This document shows positions 1 to 10,400 of a stretch of 64,000 nt of DNA, piece after piece; the stretch's first letter is position 1, and each line of letters starts with the position of its first letter. The notes under the pieces are model-generated. The model was not told where the DNA came from. It saw only the letters and a list, made by a program, of their open reading frames with translations, and ran no database searches. This stretch comes from Marthasterias glacialis. Its lineage: Eukaryota; Echinodermata; Asteroidea; Forcipulatida; Asteriidae. The DNA is taken from assembly GCA_911728455.2 (NCBI GenBank), contig OU452228.1, forward strand, positions 20,657,689 through 20,721,688, in the 5' to 3' direction. The translations under genes were made by a program, and so were the position numbers.

Positions 1-142
1 GTATGTGTGAGCCATTGGTTTCCATGGCAACATTTCATCCTCACTCTGCACACGATACTCGGCAGGCATAATCATCTGAAAGGACCATTGAGTGCAGAAA
101 ACACATCAATAAAATTGTTGTTAAAAGATTGTCGTTGGTAGT
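1..142. other. window edge, nothing recognised
   Basis: Short flank before the tRNA gene. No exon, repeat or clear regulatory site could be supported. Confidence 0.3.
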
Positions 143-214
143 GGCTCCGTGGCGCAATGGTAGCGCGTCTGACTCCAGATCAGAAGGCTGCGTGTTCGAA
201 TCACGTCGGGGTCA
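143..214 (+). tRNA. tRNA-Trp (anticodon CCA)
   Basis: A 72-nt sequence folds as a complete cloverleaf. The acceptor arms GGCTCCG (143-149) and CGGGGTC (207-213) pair fully with G-T wobbles, followed by discriminator A at 214. The D arm holds the A box (TGGCGCAATGG). The anticodon stem TCTGA/TCAGA encloses the loop CTCCAGA, with CCA at 175-177. The T arm carries a standard B box, GTTCGAATC. It reads tryptophan codons in cytosolic translation. There is no intron. Unlike the tRNA-like SINE heads elsewhere in the window, it has no repeat tail, so it is probably a true gene. It closely resembles animal tRNA-Trp. Confidence 0.93.
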
Positions 215-1490
215 ATCAATACTTTTCAGAATTTTTGTCTGCCCGGCATTTCTTTCCTGCCTTTACACAAAAGCAATTAACCATATCGAAAGAGAAAAGG
301 CATATCCTCATCTATTAATAAAGGGGAAACACTGTCAGACTACTAACTTTCTGCTTAAGTCTTTTATTCATTTTTGGGTGATTCTCCATCAGTGATTTTA
401 GTGACATGCATTTTAGGATAAATTCATTGAGTTTCAGCGGTAACTGAAAACTGTTAGGAAAATTTTTTTAAAAACTCAATTCAAAAAAACTAGTTTTTGT
501 TTTTTTCATAATTTCACTGAAATCCCATCCTGCAGAAAACAATCTGAAACTTGTCAGCATTGCTTTAATTCTGGCTATGATTATCATTAAAGATGTAGTT
601 CCGATTTTTGCCGATTTGACCCAAAAATTTAGATTCAAATTTTAAAAATAGATGTTTTAATAGATTCGAGAAAAATGACAAGCATTTTAGCCTTGAGGTA
701 TCGCACACAATTTTTTTTTTTAAATAAACAAATCCGCCAGTGGTTAGTGGTGGTTAATTAAAAACTAAAAATTAATTATTGTAGGGATCCCAACATTATC
801 TCACATCCATCAGCCATGTACAAACATTTGCATATGTTAGGCCTAGGCCTATCCTAAACGGTATTATGTGCATTAGTCAACATATGTGGGAAAACGGTTT
901 TTGTATTTTATTCGTTTTGAGAAACGGGGGAAAATTGACGAAATTCGGGCCATGCAACTTTAACTAAAGTTCACACCCCGCGAACCGTACCGCACCGCAC
1001 GTAGGCTAGGCCTGTACTGAGAAATAATTCCCACGGTGTGGTGGTGGTGGTCGGGCCGGGCCGGCGGGGGGAGGGGGAATCTCGTGGGAGGACTGTAACG
1101 TGTAGCCAAGTTAACTGATCTTTCTCTAAGGTCAACTATAAAGAAGTTATGGTGAAGCACCTGCACAAGATACAGAAATATTTTTTTGAGGAAATAGTGT
1201 TGTTTTGTTGTTTATTTTGTTCACAGGCCAGTTATTTATTCTCGTTCTAGCACGGATGACCTCCATAGTCTATAACCCCTGCCCCCCTATTCTAATGGGA
1301 TGCAAGATCCCAAGCAGAAATTAATGATATGGGTATAGTTACAACATAAACATTAGGTAATTTCCCCTGTTTACATTGAATTTGTTTTTTTGTTTGTTTA
1401 GTAAACAAATCATTGCCAAGTTCCAGTAACTTTGAGAGCTTTTATGAAGGAATGTTCGAGCGCCAGTTGATTTTTAGCCCATTAGACCGT
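215..1490. other. non-coding flank upstream of USP38-like gene
   Basis: No gene is supported. Part of it (about 582-770) is an inverted, diverged relative of repeats at 7395-7760 and 41880-42195. A GC-rich patch at about 940-1100, with CG-containing and GGGCCGGGCCGGCGG-type sequence, stands out from the AT-rich surroundings and could be regulatory, but no motif set proves it. Confidence 0.4.
582..770 (-). repeat. AT-rich interspersed repeat, family R1
   Basis: It contains a 'gccgatttgacccaaaaatttaga' type segment that is the reverse complement of sequence near 7690-7750. The same family recurs at 41880-42195. No coding capacity was seen. Confidence 0.5.
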
Positions 1491-1980
1491 TGGGGGTGCA
1501 CCACACTAAATAAAATCCCACAGCAACCAATGCTTATTGCTAAATATTCAAAAATACTCAACAAATATATCAAAGTCTCTCAGCCTCTATAGGAAACAAA
1601 CCAAATATATTTTCTGACAACTGAACTTCGGATTTCTTTTCAATTTTTAGTAGGTTAGCCGTTAAGAATTTTTGCTAATTACACCAAGAGAAAACATCCC
1701 CGAAAAATGTCATTTTCCCAAACCGACTTTGCTGCCACTTTTCATGAAGCATCCTTCCACTTCCCAGGCCAAATAGGGCCATCTTTAAAAAAGCCAAAAT
1801 TTATCAAGTCTACCCAAAACTTGAAGTAAGGAACCCCCAGGTTGTGATAACTAAGCATAATGACACAATATATTAATTGCATGACCCCCCAAAATATTGT
1901 TATTCAAAAAAGGTTGTGGGTTACAAATTATGATAATCAGTTTGGCGCACAATTGTTGACCTATTAGTGTAGTGCACCCA
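1491..1980. mobile_element. TIR element (GTGCAC ends), non-autonomous
   Basis: The left end GTGCACCACACTAA (about 1496) is nearly the reverse complement of the right end TTAGTGTAGTGCAC (about 1965-1977). This gives terminal inverted repeats of about 16 bp around roughly 460 bp of non-coding AT-rich DNA. The class is not determined. Confidence 0.45.
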
Positions 1981-2231
1981 TAGAGTTATATAATAGAACT
2001 AGAGGGAGTGCACTCGCTATGCCAGGAACTCCACTGACTCACCATGGACGAAAATCCTTATGGGCAAATTGCATACGAATGTCCACTTAGAAAATGGCTG
2101 CTGTGTGAATGGATGAGTAACCAGTGTAAATGAATGGTCCGCCGCCATTTTCTCAATAGTCAAAAAATTGCTCCTTGTCGGGCCGTGTCGCATGGTTTGT
2201 ACGCCCTCTAGTTATAACTCTATGAGTGCAC
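1972..2231. mobile_element. foldback/MITE-like element (CATAGAGTTATA ends)
   Basis: The left arm CATAGAGTTATA (1978 on) and the right arm TATAACTCTATG (about 2212-2224) are inverted copies, both next to GTGCAC. The interior also folds on itself: AAAATGGCTGC near 2091 faces GCCGCCATTTT near 2140. There is no ORF of note. Confidence 0.5.
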
Positions 2232-2844
2232 CATCGATTTCCATTTTTTTTTACAGTAGTATAGCGCCCTCAAGAGTTAGATGAGTATTAAAGGGCATCG
2301 TCTTTGCAATGTCGTCGTTCGCAGATTTCCGTGCATTACGGATTTAACGATCTAAGTCATTTTTAAAGTGATATACTCAGTCATTGCCCACCGAAGTAAG
2401 GTAAAATTGCCTTTTCTTTGAGTTATTTATGTATAATTTGCTTTTGATATTTTCTGTCTCTCTCTGCTTTGTTGAAACAGTGATAGCATGAATCATTTAA
2501 ATTGATAAGAAAATGTATGTCACACATTGGCCATTGCACTGATTAGTTTAGTTCATTATGGTTGAATTCACTACTACTACTAGTTGACAATTCATAGACA
2601 ATTTTGCAGTGTCATTGATTGAAGTTTAAACATTCGAAAGTATCCAAATTGGTCAGTCAAAGTTTATGATCAAATTAGGCCGTAGTTTCGGAAATCATCA
2701 AACTCAAAGAAAACTGTTAAAATAATAAAAACAGAAATTTCACTGTAAAAAAGCTAGCCCCATTTTATTATTAATATTAAATACAATAATAAATACTGAT
2801 TAGTAATGATAGTGTGAATCCACTTCATATACTTTTGGATTAAT

Positions 2845-2900
2845 GATAATAATAATGATAATTATATATAGCGCATAATGGAGGAGCCTCTACAAGTATG
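2845..2900 (-). repeat. LINE/SINE 3' tail remnant
   Basis: An AT-rich microsatellite-like run (ataataataatg) is followed by TATATAGCGC. This is the reverse of the end shared by the SINEs and LINE tails at 8149 and 36491. Confidence 0.4.
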
Positions 2901-2966
2901 TACAATGAACACAGAACATAAAACAAAAATACATAAATTAAAGTTACGTAAATGTAGATTAAAATT

Positions 2967-3072
2967 AGACCCAGTAACTGGGCGGGATGGGGCGCTGTAC
3001 TCCTTTTTAAAAAGATTTTGACATTATCGGTCGTACTAGCCGATAATGTCAGAATCTCAAAAAAAGGAGTCT
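2967..3072. mobile_element. hairpin MITE H, copy 1
   Basis: It starts AGACCCAGTAACTGGG. One arm holds GGCGCTGTACTCC, and the centre forms an inner palindrome (GACATTATCGG facing CCGATAATGTC). The right arm stops at AAAAAAGGAGT, so this copy is truncated. It is the same family as the copies at 55466, 55608 and 59317. Confidence 0.7.
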
Positions 3073-3522
3073 AGATTCAAATGTAGATTGGCAGTATTTG
3101 TGGGGGTTAATCAAAAGCAAGTATAAACAGAAGAATATAAATATTATTCGGTTTACACTACAATAATATCTCATGACGGTACCTACACTGAGCTGTGTAG
3201 AATTGTTCTTCTTAAGAACAGGTCCTGATTTATGATATTTTACTGCCACATAGATAGGAAAGTCAGGAATATACCTAGTTCAGATAAAAACTTATTTTGC
3301 TGTTTATCTACTGCCGCCATACACTGCCTCAAATCACATAACATATCAGACCTTGTGGTTTGAAAGAATTGTGACATATAACATGAAAGAAAATGTTACT
3401 CTTCTTCATCACAAATCTCTTTTTTCTGACAATATTAACTAAATAATGTGGAATGTTAACCATAGCCTTTTCTGTTTATTTGTTAAAGAACTAACGACCC
3501 AAAGAGGCTTTCACTTTGAAAA

Positions 3523-4452
3523 ATGGATAAGATTCTTCTTGGAATTGCTGCCTCAACTCATCCTGAAGGAGTGAAGAGGGTGATTATAGAAAGAGTTATC
3601 AATTCCGCCAATAAAGCACCCCCAGAAGAACTAGTGGTTGCCCTCCTTGATATTTCATCTCATTGGGTAACGGAGGATGAGTCAACTTTCTTGCAAGACA
3701 TGGGACGTCAACTATTTCATGCTTGGGCTAAGCACAATCAAACTATATTTGAAGAATTCTTCAACCACAGATTTCTTGTCGGGATTCTCAGCTTTGAGAT
3801 TCCACATCCAGAGCGAACAGTTCGGTTCATCCACAAAGGAATGAAGATGCTTCAAAACAGGGCCACGGCAGCTCAGATAATACAGATGCAAGTTGTGACA
3901 TTACTTAAGAAACACACTGACCTTGCTACGTTAGTAGAAGTCAGTCATCTTCTCTTGGCGTTTCCAGAATGTCTGCCCAAGGGTACTGCCGTCGGACCGC
4001 TTTGCATCGCTGTCATTGAAAACATCGGTGCCTTGCAAGTTGCTCCGACAGAAGCTATCATGAAAAACAACTTAGAGGGGGTCGTTCATGTCGGTGGTCT
4101 GTTACACCATATCTGGCATGAGAACATAACGACTGTTATCCCGTCGCTTGCAGCCATCTTTAACATGATCTCAACACTACCTTCAGCTGAGGGTCGTCCA
4201 CCTTCAGTCGCTCTGGGTGCACTCGTACAACATGTCCCCGTGGAACTTATTGCTATGGTGACCAAGAACGCCGCTTCAGATATGTCCATTGTGGATGACA
4301 GAATGACCACCGCACTGAGCAGGATGATCGAGTGGCTTTCCTGGCCTAGAGTACAGAATATTGACAAATGGATTGTTTCCTTTCTGAAGAACTTAGCCTT
4401 GGCGCAGAAGTTCAGCATTTTGATCAATGTGACTGTTGCCTGTGTCAACAAG
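3523..4452 (+). CDS. USP38: USP38-like exon 1 (residues 1-310)
   Basis: It opens with ATG in context GAAAAATGG and runs 310 codons to AACAAG|GTAACT. It encodes the armadillo-like helical N-terminal region, including LPSLAAIF, PSVALGALVQHVP and MIEWLSWP, all close to USP38. The reading frame continues past the donor to a stop at 4501, but the next exon restores family similarity, so the donor is used. Confidence 0.93.
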
Positions 4453-7400
4453 GTAACTCTGATCTGTCAGTGTAACCCCATAGCACTGTGCCTAACTTCA
4501 TAATGTCCGTGAGCAGACGTCTTTTGCTTACAGAGCGACCCTTAGCGTAAGATCTATTTGACCCCCACTGCTTAATGCAAGCAAAGCAAAACGCATGCCA
4601 ACTTGCTGGCAGTATATTTTTAAGTAGATGAGTGACAAAATCCATTATAAATGCGCACACACTCTGTCAAAAATTTTTTTGATCGGTTATAAACGCACTT
4701 TTTCTTATGCATTTTTCCGCTAAAATAAGCACAATAAGATCTATTTGACCCCCACTGCTTAATGCAAGCAAAGCAAAATGCATGCCAACTTGCTGGCAGT
4801 ATATTTTTAAGTAGATGAGTGACAAAATCCATTATATATGCGCACACACTCTGTCAAATTTTTTTTTGATCGGTTTTAAACATACTTTTTCTTATGCATT
4901 TTTCTGCTGAAATAAGCACAAAACTTTGCTGACCGGTTAGTAGCATTATGAATTTGGGCCCTGTATAAATGTCATTAATAAAGTGACGACAAATTTCAAT
5001 TTGGAAATATAAAGTGCTGTGGTCACAAGGGTTCATTGCCCATGAAGATGGTTTGATACGGAGCTCACGAAGTGCCATCCAACTCGTTGAGATACTGATT
5101 TAATGTACTGCAGGATGATGACATCACAAACTTCAGATGACGACAAATTACCTCGGGATGACGACATCTTAAGAGTGGGATGTTGTCGCCTCAAGATAAT
5201 TGATCTTGGGTTGTCAACATCTTGAGGATGTTATCATCCCATGATGAATTATCTTGGGAAGTCGACATCATGCGTTCTGGATGTCACTATCCCAAGATGA
5301 TTTATCTCGGAAAGTCAACATCTTGTTGATGTCGACATCCTAAGATAAGATATATCGGGAAGACTACATCTTAATTTAAGATGTCGTCATCCCAAGATGA
5401 ATTAACTCAGGATGTTGACATCTTACGTCTATGTTATAATCATCCTGCTGTAAATTATCCCAGGATCTCAATATGTCGGATAGCACTTCCAGAGCTCCGT
5501 AGTTTGATATATGCTCATGAATACAGATTTCTATGGAAAGATATGGTATGAAAATGGACCAAGAATTCTGCATTCAATGTTTTTCTCACAATACAGACTA
5601 GAGAACTTGAAAACAAGTTGCTTTCGATCCTGCAAAGGTTGTAAAAAGTCCAACACTGTTAATCTTTGATTGAGTTGAAGCTATTCTGTGTACTTAAAAT
5701 AAGAAATTCCCTAATTGATATTGAATCCATGATAATACAAAATTGCAACAAACGGATGGGTTTTTTTCTACACCTGTTGAAGCCTACACTACCATTTATG
5801 ATTTTTTTTCCCTGCAGGTTTTTGTGAGGTTATGTTTCCCAGTCGTCAGGGATAGTGCCTTACCCGTCCTGACTCACATGCTGCTCAGCTTCCAGCATTC
5901 ACCAGAAGCTTTCCACAAGGTACTCTCAAACTCGAGCAAACTAAAGCCATACAAAGGAATCGTTATTTTGTTTCAAATGTTCTTACAATCTGGGTAACTG
6001 CTTGATGAGTTTTCGAAGATCAACAAGCAATAACTTCTACTCTTGAGTCAATCTAAAGACTGTCGTAACAGAATCTCAACGACGAAAACTCTCTGTAAAT
6101 TTTGTAAATTTCAATTTGCCTTACACCGATGTGTGAAAACTCTTTGGTTCTTAACATGTCAACCAGAGGACACTTCTGGAATTGTACCCCCATACCCTGT
6201 ACTCAAACTAGCGTACCGGGTGCAGATATTAGGATACTTTATCAACTCCTTTGAGATACGATTGAAATTGGCTCTAATAGTGTGGCACATAGGGAAAAGA
6301 TTTGGGGGAATTTGTGTCTTTGATGAAACAAGCATGGAATTTGGCACAGTCAGTGTAGGTTTCATGAGAAAGATATTTGATTTACAGGGCCACACATGGC
6401 AGATTTGTCCTTTGAAAAAATATAGGTAGAATAACAAGCAATTTCTGTCATTTTTAAAATAGCTGTCATTGCTTGCTACATACAAAAGGACAAATCTGCG
6501 ATGGCCCTATTGCCAAATATCTTTCTCATGACATACTCTGACTGTGTTTCAAATTCCATGCTTGTTTCATCATAAGGCACAATCCCATCACCCACCTGCC
6601 GTACTATAGATGTAGTAAAACACTGTAAAGTTTTTGTTTTATAATAATATTGATTGAAAATTGTCAAGATGGCTTGATAGATATTAAATTTGCATATTGT
6701 TTGTGTTTACCCATACACCAATGTGTGTTAAGCACTATGTGCCACTCTTAACACACAGTACTTTCCCCGAGTCATGTAATAAAAAAACACAGGCATATTA
6801 CTCGGGTGGGATTCGAACCCACAACCGTTGCCATTTTAGAGCAGGTCTTACCACAAGACCGCTGAGCTTGCCTGGTAGCTCATGGCAGCTTGACCTTAAG
6901 CACAGTGTTTCTCAGTAGTGTTTTTTTCCCTGACATAGATTGTTGCTCACGTACCTGAGTTGATGAAGCGTTTGAAGGCAGAGGGGTCGCCGTCTAGTCA
7001 GGAATGTAATCAGAAGATTGCCGAGTTAGTCTACTGTCTGATGTATCAACATGCTGGCTATCCTGATCTCTATGAGCCTGTCTTAGATGCACTGAAGGTA
7101 CTTAATATTACTGATGTGTTAAAGGGGCCGTGTCGTCATGATTATAGCAGTAAATGGAATAACCCAGTTTCTATGTGTGCGTGCATACCGGCGGTCACAT
7201 CACAGTTTGACAAAGACGGCACCCTTTGTGATTTGACTGCAAGCGCGTGCATGTGCAGTATCTGGGTGAGAGTTCATCTTTCTATGCACAACCACAGGCC
7301 TGCTATAATTATGACGACACAGCCTCTTTAAGTTGTAAAGGTCGTTGGTTTGATTGAAGTTCATTTTGCCATGAAGTGTTTAAGGAGAGTTTACATAGTT

Positions 7401-10400
7401 TAAAGTTGCCAAAAGAAATCTTTGGACAGAATTTTTTTTCTGAATAAATTTTGACAGATGATGCTGTCTCAAAATGTACAACATACAAAAAACTTTCACA
7501 TATGCCACCGGACAAAATACATGTAACATGCAAAGTTGTACATGGCTGATTGACATGAGATAATGTCGGGATCTCAAAAAAAATTCATTTTTAGCTTTTA
7601 ATTAACTACCGCTTATCATTGGCAGACTTTTCCAAGTAATACCTTAAAATAAAAATGAAAGCTTATAACTTTCTTGATGAATTTAATTTAAAATATAAAT
7701 CTAAATTTTCGGGTCAAATCGGCCAAAAATCAGACCTAGTATCTTTAATACAGTACTGTAAATTCTCATTTAAAAACATGATGTGAGCATTTTTGTTTTT
7801 GTTTCAAATCCAACATGGCTGGTTGGAGACTGTGATTTAGTAAAGACTGGATGTGAAACAAAACCACACAGTGCTATAATAATAACTGATCTGATTTCTC
7901 CATGACTATTTTCTCAGGACATTCCTCGACCTACCGAGGAAGCAATGAAAGAGACTCTCAAGCTAAGTGCTTGGACCTCTGGAGCATCTGCAAACTCGAG
8001 TTTCTCCACACGGTTCCTTGCTCGATCGGAAACTGACAAGACTGGATTGGTCAACTTAGGAAATACATGTTACATGAATAGTGTACTACAAGCTCTATTC
8101 ATGACTAGCGGGTGGGTAATTACAAATAAATTTACAACTTTTATTTTAATAAACAATAATAATAATAATATACGGCTCTTATATAGCGCTTTATCACACC
8201 CGATGGGCGTCTCAGAGCGCTCAATATTTTTTTCTGCAAGGTATGATGAGTTACGTTTTTGAAAGATGAGACCTGTTCCTTTACATAGCACCATGTAATG
8301 GTTCACAAGGTGCTGTGGCGCAATCTGCAGCCGATCAAACCAGGAACACCAGGGTGAACCCCTTCTCTTTGCGATAAGTGCACTGGGTTCTTTTACGTGC
8401 TTTACACAACACACGGGATCTACAGCATTACGTCCCATACGAAGGACGCAGCAATAATGGTTAAGTGCCTTGCTCAAGGACGCAAGTGTCATGACCGGGA
8501 CTAGAGCCCATACTCTGCTGATCAGAAACACCAGAGCTTGAGTCCAGTGTTCTTATGCACTCGGCCACAAAATGCCAAATAGGAATAGTTATCCCTTATT
8601 TTATTCATAACACCCATGCAGGGCTTTTGGTGTCTTCCGAATGGGCTTTGGCTCCATCAGCCATTGTAAATTCCCACATGGAATGCACGGAAATCATAAA
8701 TGCTGTTGGAGCTTATGCAAAAGTCAGAGCCAATACTTTTGTTTAGGCTGTACGCACAGTTAAGTTTCTACATGTGAAACGACCAATGAATATTATACAA
8801 ATGTTGAATACATAGGAGTGCATTGTCGCAGAATGTTATTGCGAGATGAAATCTGGACTATTCGATTTCACAAGGTGAAAAGCCAGATTTCACCGAGTGA
8901 TTATATTCTGCGACAATGCACGAACAAAATGCATTCAATATTTGTTTTATATACCTCACACATAGATACTTGTCATTTGAAATACATTTTCACAATAAAC
9001 ACAAAATAGACACAGGAACTTGTCCCACCCCACACTCTGAAAATTCTTTTTTCTTTAACTTCTAAATAATGTGGACAACTCCATGTAGACACCAACCTTG
9101 TCCACCATGACAAGACATTGCCTCAAATACCGGGAACAATTATTTTTGGAACGATGCTGCGAATTATGCATCGAAAATCCATGTACACCTTCCAAAAATT
9201 AATCCATGCAGGACGCACCAACATCACAGTAGTAGATTCGTCACAGTTTTTACAAAGTGACGTAGGGCCTATTGCTCGAAATATAATTTTTTGCCACAAA
9301 TTTTAGTTATGTTAATATTCAGAAGGTATTTACTGATACCTTTCTTTCTGCCGAGTAACAAGTCTTGAAACATCTTGGTTGCTTTGCTACAGTAATGTCA
9401 CTATGCTAAAATTGATTGAAACCGGAATATTTCGTTTCCACGAAGTGACAGATTCTAGACTTGTGCATGTGTTACTGCATGTGACACAACGTGGTTTGTG
9501 TGTTTTTTAGTTTTCACGAAGTGACTGAATGGATCACGCCACACCAAGCGCGCATTGTGTGTATTCCACAAAGTGACACCATTTCCTATACTATTACACA
9601 CGGAATACGTCACTTCCTGAAAACGTGTACAATGAATTTTTTTCGTTTTCACAAAGTGACTTTTTTGTTTATAAGTATTTAAATCGTTGATAATTGTCTC
9701 CCTAAACAAATGATATACAGTTACGTATCCTTTGAAATTCCAGCTTTCTAACAAAGTAAACAATTTTGATTTTCGACCATGAAATAAAATCGAAAATGCG
9801 ATTTTAAAACTTAACCAACGTCTATACGAAATATCTCGAAACGCGGTTTCACCACTGTGTGGCCAAATGTGTCACTTCATGAAAACAGCAACAAGTTATG
9901 TAAACACATGGCAAAATAAAGTATGACACGTGACACATATTCCACCGATTAATTGACAAGGATCTGTGTTGCGGTGTGTATAAACTATGACTTGTAAATT
10001 ACTCTGACTAGCAATGCTCTCCTTTGATCCGTTTCAGATTTAATGAAGACATAATGGCATGCCCTGTATACAGTAATCAATGCGTGCTTTCCCGGTTGCA
10101 GACTACCTTTGCCTTCTTGGCTCACACACAGGTAAGGACATGGTGCCAGTCAGAAATAATCACTGTAGTATTGATTTATATTCAAACCACAACTGGGGGT
10201 CCGTGATATGCAAAGGTCATAGGCAACGTATCGACTGAAAACTTTTCTTGTTTTTTCATTATGGACAGCACCATGAAGGTAGCTCAAGTTGTGTGTTTTC
10301 CTCGTTTCCTGATCTCAAGTCTGAGTCTGAGTCACGGTGCTCTGAGACCAAGTGCGAGTCCCCGAGTCCACACAAAATATAAACTCGATACCGGTCGTGA

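Noticed and set aside
129..395. 88-codon open frame over the tRNA-Trp gene
   Set aside because: It runs through the tRNA and AT-rich flank without a family match. The tRNA explains the sequence.
4445..5078. Overlapping - strand frames in intron 1
   Set aside because: They come from the 187-bp duplication, which copies the same chance frame.
6780..6880. Possible tRNA genes at SINE heads (also 13501, 22260, 22985, 30240, 60310)
   Set aside because: The A and B boxes are tRNA-like but the cloverleafs are broken and each carries a repeated tail, so they are SINEs.
8116..8121. Alternative donor GTAATT for exon 4
   Set aside because: It would put exon 5 out of frame; the GTGGGT donor at 8112 keeps frame.
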